DNA from: Pseudomonadota bacterium | GTDB lineage: Bacteria > Pseudomonadota > Gammaproteobacteria > GCA-001735895 | Length of the DNA: 38,775 nt | NCBI GenBank assembly: GCA_022566015.1 | Contig: JADFJT010000016.1 | Location: forward strand, 1-38,775 | Direction: 5' to 3' | Shown: positions 26,097 to 34,674 of the stretch, one piece after another | Position numbering within the stretch: position 1 is the first letter of the stretch | How the letters are laid out: the number at the start of each line of letters is the position of its first letter | The notes under the pieces: model-generated | What the model was told of the DNA's origin: nothing | The model's input: the letters and a program-made list of their open reading frames with translations, nothing else | The model's database searches: none | Program-made: the position numbers and the translations under genes

Positions 26097-26836
26097 TTAC
26101 ACTCCATCAGTCCTGAGCAATTCTATCAACCGCATCATCTGCGAATCATCGATCAATTCCCGCTCGACCAAAGAAGCACTCAAATTCGCCGCATAGATTG
26201 CTTGCGTCGATTTTTGCCTGAAAAGATCAAGCGCTGCCCCCCCACCTGATAACAAATCTTTGATCTCCAGCGGGCTCAACATCCCGGCGCTTTCCAGTAC
26301 CGGGCAAATGACAGTATTATGCAAGGCGGTAAAAGCTTAGGCCTGATAAACTGCGGCGGCATCGGACCCGCGTTAAGACGGAGTAATCGTTCGGCAGCGT
26401 CAGCATAAAAATCAAGAAAGCTATTACCCTGTCGAAACATCATAATAGCGTTGTGTACCTTGCTGTAAGTCTTTAGCCGGTTAACAGAATCCTGCTGAAC
26501 CCAGACTTCCCTGTCTAATGCAAAATCGTTCTTAGGCAATACATACAGCGCGGGATTAAAGATGAGAAAATCGGCATCACACCATATGACTGTTTGATAG
26601 CCCTGCCTTAACCCATTTTGTAGTGCATAGAGCCGGGCTAGATCAGTAGCGACCACCCGCTGGTGATATGTTTTTTCTAACAATTCGGCAGGCATGGAAT
26701 AGAATAATTCATCGCCGATAAACTGGTAGTCAAAGTGATTTAATTCGGCCCAGTAAAGCACCGAGTCCAGGCATGGCTGTAGCCATGACAGGGGTAAGGG
26801 TTGACGATGGGCCTGTAGAATCAGAGTGTCAGGCAT
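26097..26836 (-). pseudogene. Glycosyltransferase (DXD-type), frameshifted
   Basis: From the ATG at 26836 the protein reads MPDTLILQAHRQPLP and later TVIWCDADFLIFNPALY, a DAD (DXD) metal/nucleotide-sugar motif as in GMA12/MNN10-like or other nucleotide-diphospho-sugar transferases. After FIRPKLL (about 26333-26338) the frame is lost. The next frame reads TALHNTVICPVLESAGMLS and continues without a stop to 26097, as if one A were missing at TTTTACCG. The joined product is about 248 residues. Next to the kdsB remnant, it probably belonged to an LPS or capsule locus that is decaying. A sequencing error is the alternative. Confidence 0.7.
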
Positions 26837-27031
26837 GAAAATCAACTGAGATCAAATTTAAAGGGTGCCTGCTAAAATGATTCTAATCTTCACTAATCTG
26901 TTCGTCCGCCAGCATTAATATAGGATTATAATGCCTGTATTCTTACATCTTATTGATGTTCAATGCCATGGTCTAGTTGATGGTTTCAGTTTTTGATGAT
27001 GTACTAATAATTTTGGCTCCAAACCAAATAA

Positions 27032-28162
27032 ATGAAAAACATAGTACCTATAGCCACTGCCCTACTGATCGCACTATTGCTGTCATTGAACCAGGTACTC
27101 GCCGCGAATGTACTTGAAATCCCTCAACAAGACCCCCGTTTTAAGCTCGAACTAGTAGCTCAGGGACTAGGCATTCCCTGGGGTATGGCATTTCTAAACA
27201 AGCGAGAACTGATCTTTACCGAACGTAGAGGGCATATCAAGATTCTCGACCTCGATAATCTGAATATCACTGCGTTGAAAGGTGTGGCCAAAGTGGCCGC
27301 ACGAAACCAGGGCGGGATGCTCGATGTTGTACCGGGTCCGAACTTTAATCGTGACGGCTGGATATATTTTACCTACGCCAAATCGACCGAAGCCGGATCC
27401 GTGACGACACTCGCGCGCAGCAAGCGCAAGGGCAATCAGCTTACTGATTGGCAGGATTTACTGGTCACGCAATCGGCAACGAGAACTAGCCATCATTTCG
27501 GCAGCCGTATTGCCTTCGATGACAGGGGGCATGTTTTTTTTGGTATCGGTGATCGAGGCGAGCGTAAAAATTCACAGAATCTGGGCAACCATGCGGGAAC
27601 AATCCTTCGATTACTTCTCGATGGTAGTATTCCCGACGACAACCCATTTGTTGGAAATTCTGAGGCACTTCCGGAAATTTGGAGTTACGGGCATCGTAAT
27701 CCGCAGGGGCTGGTTTTCGATCCGGTAGAAAAGATCCTGTGGGAGATAGAACACGGGCCACGTGGTGGTGACGAAATTAATCGTATATACGAAGGGCGTA
27801 ATTATGGCTGGCCGGTGGTTAGCCATGGAAAAGAATACTGGGGTCCGGTGAGCATCGGTGAAGGCACTGAAAAGCCGGGCATAGAATCGCCGCTTAAGGT
27901 TTATATCCCGTCCATCGCGCCAGGTAGTTTGATGTTATATAACGGTGAAGCCTTCCCAGAGTGGAAGGGCAGCCTGTTTGCAGGCGCATTGAAACTCCGG
28001 CATTTGAATCGAGTAGCGATATCTGCCAAACAGCTACCAGGCGGCGAAGAACGCTTGCTTGAAGATCTGAACGAACGCATTCGTGCGTTAGCGCAAAGCC
28101 CCGAGGGGTGGATTTACTTTTCCACCGATAGCGGCAAGATCATGCGCCTGAAGCCAAGGTAA
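27032..28162 (+). CDS. PQQ-dependent aldose sugar dehydrogenase-like protein
   Basis: A periplasmic beta-propeller of the soluble glucose/YliI (Asd) dehydrogenase family, predicted to oxidise aldoses with PQQ. It has a Sec signal peptide (MKNIVPIATALLIALLL, then VLAAN). Family motifs are LVAQGLGIPWGMAF, HHFGSRIAFD (catalytic His), FFGIGDRGERKNSQN, EIWSYGHRNPQGL and EIEHGPRGGDEIN, then NYGWP. 376 residues. Upstream 26846-27031 is non-coding and carries no obvious strong promoter. The next gene starts at its stop codon. Confidence 0.9.
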   Translation: MKNIVPIATALLIALLLSLNQVLAANVLEIPQQDPRFKLELVAQGLGIPWGMAFLNKRELIFTERRGHIKILDLDNLNITALKGVAKVAARNQGGMLDVVPGPNFNRDGWIYFTYAKSTEAGSVTTLARSKRKGNQLTDWQDLLVTQSATRTSHHFGSRIAFDDRGHVFFGIGDRGERKNSQNLGNHAGTILRLLLDGSIPDDNPFVGNSEALPEIWSYGHRNPQGLVFDPVEKILWEIEHGPRGGDEINRIYEGRNYGWPVVSHGKEYWGPVSIGEGTEKPGIESPLKVYIPSIAPGSLMLYNGEAFPEWKGSLFAGALKLRHLNRVAISAKQLPGGEERLLEDLNERIRALAQSPEGWIYFSTDSGKIMRLKPR

Positions 28163-28359
28163 TGCCCCTGGCTGGACTGGAGGAGATAGATATTCAGTGC
28201 CCGTATTGCTGGGAAACCATCTGTATTCTGGTCGATTGCTCAATCGACGAACAAAGCTATATCGAAGACTGTCAGGTCTGTTGCCGCCCTATCGTGATGG
28301 ATGTCGTGCTGAATGACGACGGCTATCCGACAGTTACGGCGAATAGCGACGAAAGCTAA
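28162..28359 (+). CDS. CPXCG motif-containing cysteine-rich protein
   Basis: A 65-residue protein of the Cys_rich_CPXG family. Two Cys pairs, IQCPYCWE (13-16 region) and DCQVCCRPIV, likely bind zinc. The family usually has CPYCG; here the first pair ends in Trp and the second is CQVCC. It overlaps the sugar dehydrogenase stop by a base and is probably co-translated. Function unknown. Confidence 0.85.
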   Translation: MPLAGLEEIDIQCPYCWETICILVDCSIDEQSYIEDCQVCCRPIVMDVVLNDDGYPTVTANSDES

Positions 28360-28362
28360 ATC

Positions 28363-28378
28363 TAGCCCGGTCAGGCTA
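28363..28378. terminator. Short hairpin between convergent genes
   Basis: TAGCC (28363-28367) pairs with GGCTA (28374-28378), loop CGGTCA, followed by ATTTACAT. It sits between the CPXCG gene and the acylphosphatase gene and may end both transcripts. Stem short. Confidence 0.4.
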
Positions 28379-28380
28379 AT

Positions 28381-28650
28381 TTACATAATCATGAATCGAT
28401 TACCGAGGTCCTGACACTCACTTTCGCTAACCTCGACACCGGTCACTACGGAAAATGAAGGGCCCTTGCGTATATTCTCGACTACCGACTGAACCGACTC
28501 CCACTCGCCCTGAAGAAGGAATTCAACGCGGCCATCAGGTAAGTTTCTTGCAAAACCACAGACTTTATATTCGTCTGCGTGACGTGACACAAAGTATCGA
28601 AAGCCAACGCCCTGTACCCTGCCCGACACATATCCTTTGACACAAAACAT
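28381..28650 (-). CDS. acyP: Acylphosphatase
   Basis: A small cytoplasmic enzyme that hydrolyses carboxyl-phosphate bonds. The N-terminal GRVQGVGFRYFV holds the phosphate-binding loop and the catalytic Arg, and GFARNLPDGRVEFLLQG carries the conserved catalytic Asn. 89 residues, full length. It is last in the argG-lipoprotein-ferredoxin-acyP row on the minus strand, 15 bases after the ferredoxin gene. Confidence 0.93.
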   Translation of the reverse strand: MFCVKGYVSGRVQGVGFRYFVSRHADEYKVCGFARNLPDGRVEFLLQGEWESVQSVVENIRKGPSFSVVTGVEVSESECQDLGNRFMIM

Positions 28651-28665
28651 AGGCTGCGATCCAGG

Positions 28666-28953
28666 CTATTTGACTGAATACGCCAGAAAAGATTTAAGTT
28701 CTTCGACGATAACCGGCAATGTCGAACTGTCAATTTCGGTGAAAAACTTCCCGCCGGGCGCGACTCGCATAACCGGCCCCTGCTCACATTTATCGAGGCA
28801 TTCGCGCTCGATTATCGATACATTTAATCCTGCAGAATCGATCATTACCCTGATTTCCCGAATATAGTCCAGGTTTCCGCTACCGACGCAGGAGCGTTGC
28901 CCGATACCGAGGCGTTCATTGATACAAACAATCAGTCGTACGTTTAGAGACAC
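28666..28953 (-). CDS. (2Fe-2S) thioredoxin-like ferredoxin
   Basis: A 95-residue protein with the Cys set of thioredoxin-fold 2Fe-2S ferredoxins: C10, C22, C52 and C56 (RECLDKCEQGPVM). Likely a cytoplasmic electron carrier of unknown partner. It lies 2 bases after the lipoprotein gene and before acyP on the same strand, so the three are probably transcribed with argG. Confidence 0.88.
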   Translation of the reverse strand: MSLNVRLIVCINERLGIGQRSCVGSGNLDYIREIRVMIDSAGLNVSIIERECLDKCEQGPVMRVAPGGKFFTEIDSSTLPVIVEELKSFLAYSVK

Positions 28954-28955
28954 GA

Positions 28956-29396
28956 TTATTGCGGATGTAATTTGGCCTCAATCGACGACTGTGAAGCCGC
29001 CCAGAATTTGGCCCACTGTGCGAGCAGACGCAGTCCGTTTTGCTGTTGCGCCCGGTCACCCGCTTCAATTCCCAGCCGATAATCTTCGATACCCTTGATA
29101 AAATAACGTTGGTAATTCTTACCCAGACGCGCGTCGAGTTGCTTAAGAAATTTGTTTTCAACCTGAAACGCGAGTTTCAATCCCTGATCCATTCTGGTCA
29201 ATGCCCCCTGGATATCCTGCTGAGTTTTAGATTTGCGCTGCAGGCTTCTGCCAGCCTGTTCCACCAGTTGTAGTGATTCCAGGAAGTAATATTTCTGCGT
29301 TTCGGTAACAACTTCCTCCTCGTCCGAAGACGAGCAGGCGGCCAGGGTGAGAATCACAATTGCCAGGGAAATAGGGTAGATTATCTGTCGGCGCAT
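28956..29396 (-). CDS. Putative lipoprotein, hypothetical
   Basis: 146 residues with a lipoprotein signal: MRRQIIYP, a hydrophobic core and the lipobox LAAC with Cys at 21, followed by SSSDEEE. The mature part is helical and rich in Gln, Lys and Leu, and may form a helical bundle. I do not recognise its family. The start (ATG 29396) shares a base with the argG stop (TAATG), so it is coupled to argG. Confidence 0.8.
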   Translation of the reverse strand: MRRQIIYPISLAIVILTLAACSSSDEEEVVTETQKYYFLESLQLVEQAGRSLQRKSKTQQDIQGALTRMDQGLKLAFQVENKFLKQLDARLGKNYQRYFIKGIEDYRLGIEAGDRAQQQNGLRLLAQWAKFWAASQSSIEAKLHPQ

Positions 29397-30607
29397 TAAA
29401 GCCTCCCGGCAATACGCATACGCAGTGCGTTGAGCTTGATAAATCCCTCCGCATCTTTCTGATTATAGGCACCCGCATCATCTTCGAAGGTGACGATGGC
29501 CTCATCGAACAGACTATGGCTGGCAGATTTGCGCCCCACTACCGAAACCAGCCCCTTGTACAATTTGAGCCGTACTTCGCCATTGACAGTGACCTGCGAA
29601 GCATCGATCATTTGTTGCATTATTTTGCGTTCGGGACTCCACCAGTAACCGTTATAGATCATGACGGCGTACCGGGGCATCAATTCATCCTTCAGGTGTG
29701 CAACCTCGCGGTCCAGTGTTATCGACTCAATTGCCCGATGCGCCTTCAGCATCACTGTGCCCCCGGGCGTTTCGTAACAACCACGGGATTTCATGCCGAC
29801 ATAACGATTTTCGACGATATCGATACGACCAATACCGTGGGCGCTGGCTTCCTGATTGAGCCGAATAAGCACCTGCGCCGGGCTTAGTTTTTCGCCGTTA
29901 ATCGATACGATATCACCCTTCTCGAATTCGAGCTCCAGGTAAGTTGCCTTGTCCGGTGCAGCTTCAGGTGAAACTGACCAGCGCCACATATCCTCATCGG
30001 GTTCAACCCAGGGGTCTTCGAGGTTACCGCCTTCGTAGGATATATGTAATAAATTAGCGTCCATCGAATAAGGCGATTTCGATCCCTGTTTTTGCTCGAT
30101 CGCTATACCTGCCGACTCGGCATATTTCATCAGGCTCTCACGCGAATTCAAATCCCACTCGCGCCAGGGTGCGATAATACGGATATCCGGATTCAGCGCG
30201 TAAGCGCCCAGTTCAAAACGAACCTGGTCATTGCCTTTACCCGTAGCGCCATGGGAAATCGCATCGGCACCGGTTTCCTGCGCGATTTCGATCAGGCGCT
30301 TTGCGATTAGCGGACGTGCGATTGAGGTGCCGAGAAGATACTCACCTTCGTAAACAGTATTGGCACGAAACATCGGAAATACGAAGTCCCGCACGTATTC
30401 TTCCTGCAGGTTTTCAATATAGATTTCCTTCACACCAAATTTTTCAGCCTTGGCGCGTGCTGGTTCAACTTCTTCACCCTGGCCGATATCGGCAGTAAAC
30501 GTGACTACCTCGCATTCGTATTCGACTTCCAGCCACTTCAGAATCACCGATGTATCGAGGCCGCCGGAATAAGCCAGAACCACTTTTTTAACCGCTGTAT
30601 TGCTCAT
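29396..30607 (-). CDS. argG: Argininosuccinate synthase
   Basis: Joins citrulline and aspartate with ATP in the penultimate arginine step. [10 protein letters not shown] (9-18) is the ATP-pyrophosphatase P-loop, and [47 protein letters not shown]-like [13 protein letters not shown] and [11 protein letters not shown] are family hallmarks. 403 residues, the size of the type I (B. subtilis-like) enzymes rather than the longer E. coli ArgG. Divergent from the hydrolase gene at 30741. Confidence 0.97.
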   Translation of the reverse strand: MSNTAVKKVVLAYSGGLDTSVILKWLEVEYECEVVTFTADIGQGEEVEPARAKAEKFGVKEIYIENLQEEYVRDFVFPMFRANTVYEGEYLLGTSIARPLIAKRLIEIAQETGADAISHGATGKGNDQVRFELGAYALNPDIRIIAPWREWDLNSRESLMKYAESAGIAIEQKQGSKSPYSMDANLLHISYEGGNLEDPWVEPDEDMWRWSVSPEAAPDKATYLELEFEKGDIVSINGEKLSPAQVLIRLNQEASAHGIGRIDIVENRYVGMKSRGCYETPGGTVMLKAHRAIESITLDREVAHLKDELMPRYAVMIYNGYWWSPERKIMQQMIDASQVTVNGEVRLKLYKGLVSVVGRKSASHSLFDEAIVTFEDDAGAYNQKDAEGFIKLNALRMRIAGRL

Positions 30608-30680
30608 AGGTATCCTGTCAACCTGAACCGGGCAAACGCATGGTTCAGGGTTTAAAAAAAGATGGCTATTGTCGGTACTA

Positions 30681-30711
30681 TTGGGTAAAAAATCCAGTAT
30701 CTGAGTATAAT
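30681..30711 (+). promoter_or_regulatory. Possible promoter of the MBL-fold hydrolase gene
   Basis: A perfect TATAAT at 30706-30711 is 30 bases before the ATG; the best -35 match is TTGGGT at 30681-30686 with a long 19-base spacer. GAGGAG at 30727-30732 is a strong ribosome site for the ATG at 30741. Confidence 0.45.
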
Positions 30712-30740
30712 GTAGTCAACTATTCCGAGGAGAATCTGTC

Positions 30741-31457
30741 ATGCCCGAATCTGGTTTCAAAATACACGCAATGGAATTAGGACCGATGGAGAATTTTGTC
30801 TACCTGATCGAAGACCTGGGCTCACGGCGTACAGCGGTAGTCGATCCTGCCTGGGATGTCGACGCTATCATCGAGACTGCAAATAAGCTCGGCTTGAACA
30901 TCACCGATATTCTGCTCACGCACAGCCACCACGATCATATCAACGGTATTGAGGGCGTATTGAATCATACCAGCGCCGAAGTGCACCTGCTTAAGCCGGA
31001 ATATGAATTTTGGCAGCATGAACTCGACAAGCCGAGCCTGCATCACGGCGGTGACGAAATTTCGCTCGGTGACAGCACGATTAAGATGTTGCACACGCCA
31101 GGTCACACGCCAGGCTCGGTCTGCTATCAAATTGGCAACGACATTATTACCGGTGATACGCTGTTTGTATTTGGCTGTGGCCGTTGTGATCTCAGTGGCG
31201 GCAACCCCGAGCACATGTATCAAACCCTTAAAAATATGAAAGAACGCCTGCCCGAAGACATGCTAATCCACCCCGGACACAATTATTCGGTGACAAAAAC
31301 CAGCACCTTAGGGGAGCAGTACGAAGGTAATCCGTTCATGCACTACGACGATGAAGAACAATTCATTAATTATCGCTTGCATGTCCACGATAAGACCCGT
31401 GCCGAACCTTATGCGTCACTGAGCAAAAAACAGCTTAAAATTGCTAATTTACTTTAG
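30741..31457 (+). CDS. Metallo-beta-lactamase-fold hydrolase (glyoxalase II-like)
   Basis: A 238-residue cytoplasmic hydrolase. The metal motif is H61-S-H63-H-D65-H66 in LLTHSHHDH, followed by the HTPGHTPGSVCY histidine, the bridging Asp in ITGDTLFVFGCGRCD and a final His in IHPGHNY. This set fits the glyoxalase II/hydroxyacylglutathione hydrolase subgroup, including short thioesterases or persulfide dioxygenase relatives; the exact substrate is open. Good ribosome site (GAGGAG). It stands alone. Confidence 0.88.
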   Translation: MPESGFKIHAMELGPMENFVYLIEDLGSRRTAVVDPAWDVDAIIETANKLGLNITDILLTHSHHDHINGIEGVLNHTSAEVHLLKPEYEFWQHELDKPSLHHGGDEISLGDSTIKMLHTPGHTPGSVCYQIGNDIITGDTLFVFGCGRCDLSGGNPEHMYQTLKNMKERLPEDMLIHPGHNYSVTKTSTLGEQYEGNPFMHYDDEEQFINYRLHVHDKTRAEPYASLSKKQLKIANLL

Positions 31458-31623
31458 GTGCTTCTGGCTTCGCATCGACGGACTTTATAGTGCCGATACA
31501 GGACTGGCCGAAAACGACCCAATATAAGCTAGTAGGATTTACACGCCCGTAATATCAGACTTGTACCGGGTCAAAGCTTAAATTTCTACTAACGATTATC
31601 GGTCGCTCGGCTCTTCAGACCTA

Positions 31624-32226
31624 CTAACCTACATGTTCTTCGATCTCGGCAAAATCGCGAATGCAAATATCGGCCACATCAGGCCATGCAAATTCGCCTT
31701 GCTGATCGAGATGAATGGTGGTGACACCTGCTTTTTTGCCTGCCTGTAAATCAAACAAATAATCCCCTACCATTACCGCGTCGTCTGGACTGGCTTGCCA
31801 TAATCGTAACAACTGATTGATTCCATCGGGCGAAGGCTTGGGTGCACAGGCATCTCGATCGAATATGTGTACACGGGGGAAAAAGTGTGCGATACCACAG
31901 GCGGCCAGAGTATGCTCCACAACGGGAAGCGTATTGCGGGTTAAAATGCCCAGTTGCACACCTCGCTGGAAAAGCTTTTCGAGCAATTCTTTAGCCCCCT
32001 GCATTACCGAGGCTTTAGAAGCAAAGTAAAATTCCATTTCGTTGAGTAATTCCCACAGCGGTGCTGCCTGATCGGCTGGCATCGCATTCAGGGCTTCGAG
32101 AATAGGTGTGTTCGAAGCTATACCCAGCTCACGGCGCATATATTCAAAGTCGTGGGCGCTGACCGTGAGCGTGCCATCCATATCAAATATCCAGTGATTT
32201 CTCTGGTGTAGTTTATGATGTTTCAA
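31624..32226 (-). CDS. HAD-superfamily hydrolase (phosphoglycolate phosphatase-like)
   Basis: A HAD hydrolase with nucleophile motif FDMDGTLT, motif II in LGILTRNTLP, Lys in APKPSPDG and motif IV MVGDYLFD. A helical cap lies between motifs I and II. The first ~28 residues of the longer frame from 32310 are not family-like, so I put the start at the TTG 32226 (LKHHKLHQRNHWIFD), with AAAGG about ten bases before it. About 200 residues. Substrate unknown. Convergent with the MBL-fold hydrolase gene. Confidence 0.85.
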   Translation of the reverse strand: MKHHKLHQRNHWIFDMDGTLTVSAHDFEYMRRELGIASNTPILEALNAMPADQAAPLWELLNEMEFYFASKASVMQGAKELLEKLFQRGVQLGILTRNTLPVVEHTLAACGIAHFFPRVHIFDRDACAPKPSPDGINQLLRLWQASPDDAVMVGDYLFDLQAGKKAGVTTIHLDQQGEFAWPDVADICIRDFAEIEEHVG

Positions 32227-32441
32227 TCTTCGAGAACCTTTGATTAAATTTGAATATGACAGGTGCGCAGATAAAATTCGGGCGCCGGACCGCTGCATCC
32301 CTGTAGGCAACGACTAGTTGACGTATTTTATCAGGTAGATGATTATTCATGAGTCGAGCAGAGGCTCCTCAACCTCAATGGATTCCGAGTTGCCCAGGGC
32401 CGTTGTCTGCTACTTACCATTGTCGTAGTATTCTATTTTAT

Positions 32442-32459
32442 GGTGAATATCATATCACC
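32442..32459. promoter_or_regulatory. Inverted repeat upstream of the peroxiredoxin gene
   Basis: GGTGA (32442-32446) and TCACC (32455-32459) flank an 8-base AT centre, 39 bases before the ATG. A possible operator; no match to a known redox regulator site was recognised. Confidence 0.22.
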
Positions 32460-32497
32460 TGTATCATCGTTATCATTTAAAAATTAAGGACACACCC

Positions 32498-32980
32498 ATG
32501 ACGATTCAAGTAGGCGACAAAATTCCTTCCGTGACTTTGCACCACAAAACAGATGCTGGCGTTGAGGAAATCACCACTGAAGATATTTTCAACGGCAAGA
32601 AGGTCGCATTGTTTGCTCTACCGGGTGCCTTTACCCCGACCTGTTCGGCCGCGCATTTGCCCGGATATGTCGTTAAGTCGGACGAATTGAAAGCAAAGGG
32701 AGTGGATAGCATAGTTTGCCTGTCAGTCAACGATGCCCATGTCATGCGAGCCTGGGGAGAGCAGCACAATGTTGAAGATCGGGTGATGATGATAGCCGAC
32801 GGCAGCGCCTATTTTACCCACGCTGTTGGTCTGGAACTGGATCGCAGCAGTGGCGGCATGGGTATACGCTCTCAACGCTATGCTATGATCGTCAACGATG
32901 GAATCGTCGAGTTACTCAATATCGAAGCCCCGATGAAATTTGAAGTCAGCGACGCAGAAACCATACTCAACAGCCTGTAA
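32498..32980 (+). CDS. Peroxiredoxin, Prx5 type
   Basis: A 160-residue thiol peroxidase. The catalytic loop PGAFTPTCSAAHLPGY puts the peroxidatic Cys at 49 with the conserved Thr at 46. The substrate Arg is probably in GIRSQRYAMI. No fused glutaredoxin domain, unlike some Prx5 hybrids. AAGGA is just before the ATG. Upstream (32442-32459) there is an imperfect inverted repeat, GGTGA...TCACC. Confidence 0.93.
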   Translation: MTIQVGDKIPSVTLHHKTDAGVEEITTEDIFNGKKVALFALPGAFTPTCSAAHLPGYVVKSDELKAKGVDSIVCLSVNDAHVMRAWGEQHNVEDRVMMIADGSAYFTHAVGLELDRSSGGMGIRSQRYAMIVNDGIVELLNIEAPMKFEVSDAETILNSL

Positions 32981-32998
32981 AACGACCAGGCAAACCCC

Positions 32999-33640
32999 AT
33001 GACCTGCCCATCCGATCCCAGGGGTCCTAATAAGTTTGTCAATGAGGCTTATGCGCTAAACGATACTGATCAAGTGGTCGAATTTTATAGTAAATGGGCC
33101 GACGATTACGATTACCAAATGCTGGATGAGCTGGGTTACATTTCGCCGACCACGATAGCGCAGTTACTGATCGATCGTCTCCCTCAAAAAGATACTAGAG
33201 TCTTTGATATTGGTTGTGGTACCGGGTTAATCGGTCGTTTTTTACATCGACAAGGTTATACCCAAATTGACGGCATCGACCTGTCGCCCGATATGGTTCG
33301 AATCGCGCAGGATAGAAATATCTATCGACAGGTAAAGGTCGCCGATTTAAACCAGCCACTAGTGATCGCTGATGACACCTATGGCGCGGCCATCTCCTCG
33401 GGCACTTTTACTCACGGGCACGTAGGCCCCGAGCCACTCGAAGAAATTTTTCGCATCCTAAGCCCAGGGGGAATTCTCGCCTGTACCGTTCACCGGGATC
33501 TGTGGCAAACAGAAGGTTTCGAAGCAAAATTTAATTCACTCATAGAAGCTGGGCTGATCGAATGCCTGTCGCTAGAAGAGGGCCGGTTTTACCAAAAAGG
33601 TGCGATCGAAGGATGGTTTTGCCTTTATCGCAAACTGTGA
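32999..33640 (+). CDS. SAM-dependent class I methyltransferase
   Basis: A 213-residue Rossmann-type methyltransferase. Motif I is VFDIGCGTG (68-76), the acidic post-strand is GIDLSPDM (92-99), and IAADDTYGA-like VIADDTYGAAISSGTF and LSPGGILACTVH form the rest of the SAM fold. The first 50 residues (FYSKWADDYDY) resemble Williams-Beuren-type/MerB-associated small methyltransferases. The substrate is unknown. It follows the peroxiredoxin by 18 bases. Its 3' end overlaps that of truD by 16 bases. Confidence 0.87.
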   Translation: MTCPSDPRGPNKFVNEAYALNDTDQVVEFYSKWADDYDYQMLDELGYISPTTIAQLLIDRLPQKDTRVFDIGCGTGLIGRFLHRQGYTQIDGIDLSPDMVRIAQDRNIYRQVKVADLNQPLVIADDTYGAAISSGTFTHGHVGPEPLEEIFRILSPGGILACTVHRDLWQTEGFEAKFNSLIEAGLIECLSLEEGRFYQKGAIEGWFCLYRKL

Positions 33641-34674
33641 TCGGCCCTGGGAATCTCTGTCTTCACAAAATGGTTTAACAACGTCGTGAAGTAACTGCCG
33701 CGAGGCAGTGTAGCGGTGATTTTTAGCGTTCGGTCCGCACCGCTATAATCGTAATTCATATTGCCGACCGTAACGCGAGTAGCCCGCATGGCTAATCGAG
33801 TTTTTTGCTGCAACAAACAGTCCCTGATTACCCCGAATTCGGCTAACACACGGTCTTCTAGAGATAGCGCACTACCCTGGAGCTTTTGATTACCAACTCC
33901 GTACAGACTGATCGTACTGGAAATATCATGTTGTTCAAATCTATCGATTAAATCCTGGCTAATCGGTGCATAAAATATCGACTGGCTACCAGCGAGCATA
34001 AACACATCACCATCGACTGGTTCGTTCCAGAATCCGCTTCCGATTCGACGCGACAGTATTTGATTGAATAGATGACTGCGTAAGGCAGACAAATAGAGAC
34101 TTTTTTTCGAGCGGCCTAACTTGCGGGCTTTACGCTCGTTGCCAAACGCTCTCAAAGCCTGTCTAACATTATCCTGTTGTCGCCCGAAACGCTGCTGACC
34201 GAAATAGTTTGCCATTCCCTTAACCGCGACCAAATCAAACTGGTCCTGTGTACGAGCTGGAAAAGCGCCTACATTCCGTATGGTCACGTCGAACCGATTT
34301 CTGCGGTGGGTGCCAGGCCTCAATTTTCTGTGGTGCCACCCCTGATCAAGAATTTCATATTCACAAGTTTCGGGCACGGACATACGACCCACTTGACCGG
34401 GTAACTGCAGGCTTAGCCACTGCCGCGTGACTGCATGCTTGTCTTTCAGGCCGCTGTATCCAATGTCCCTGGGTTTAACCTTAAAATCAACCGCAACGCG
34501 GTCGATCAATTCGGGTGTGCTGAGTCCGGTTTTCTCAATCTGCAAAAAAAGATGCTCACCTGCTCCATCGGGTTCGAAACCCAGTTCTTCGTCCACTCTA
34601 AAGTCTGTTGCCTGTGTTTTAATCGTACCAGTGACTGCTGGATCACCGTAGGGATAGAGCAGCGTTTCGGTCAT
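33625..34674 (-). CDS. truD: tRNA pseudouridine(13) synthase TruD
   Basis: Makes pseudouridine 13 in tRNA-Glu. The N-terminal DFRVDEELGFEPDGAGEH, the catalytic GYSGLKDKHA with Asp78, and VKGMANYFGQQRFGRQQDN are the TruD family signatures. 349 residues as in E. coli. Its ATG at 34674 overlaps the tsaB stop by four bases (ATGA), so the two genes are coupled. Both act on tRNA. Confidence 0.95.
   Translation of the reverse strand: MTETLLYPYGDPAVTGTIKTQATDFRVDEELGFEPDGAGEHLFLQIEKTGLSTPELIDRVAVDFKVKPRDIGYSGLKDKHAVTRQWLSLQLPGQVGRMSVPETCEYEILDQGWHHRKLRPGTHRRNRFDVTIRNVGAFPARTQDQFDLVAVKGMANYFGQQRFGRQQDNVRQALRAFGNERKARKLGRSKKSLYLSALRSHLFNQILSRRIGSGFWNEPVDGDVFMLAGSQSIFYAPISQDLIDRFEQHDISSTISLYGVGNQKLQGSALSLEDRVLAEFGVIRDCLLQQKTRLAMRATRVTVGNMNYDYSGADRTLKITATLPRGSYFTTLLNHFVKTEIPRADHSLR

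Noticed and set aside
32442-32459. OxyR-type site upstream of the peroxiredoxin gene
   Set aside because: There is an imperfect inverted repeat, but the spaced ATAG tetranucleotide pattern of OxyR is not present, so I list only a generic repeat.
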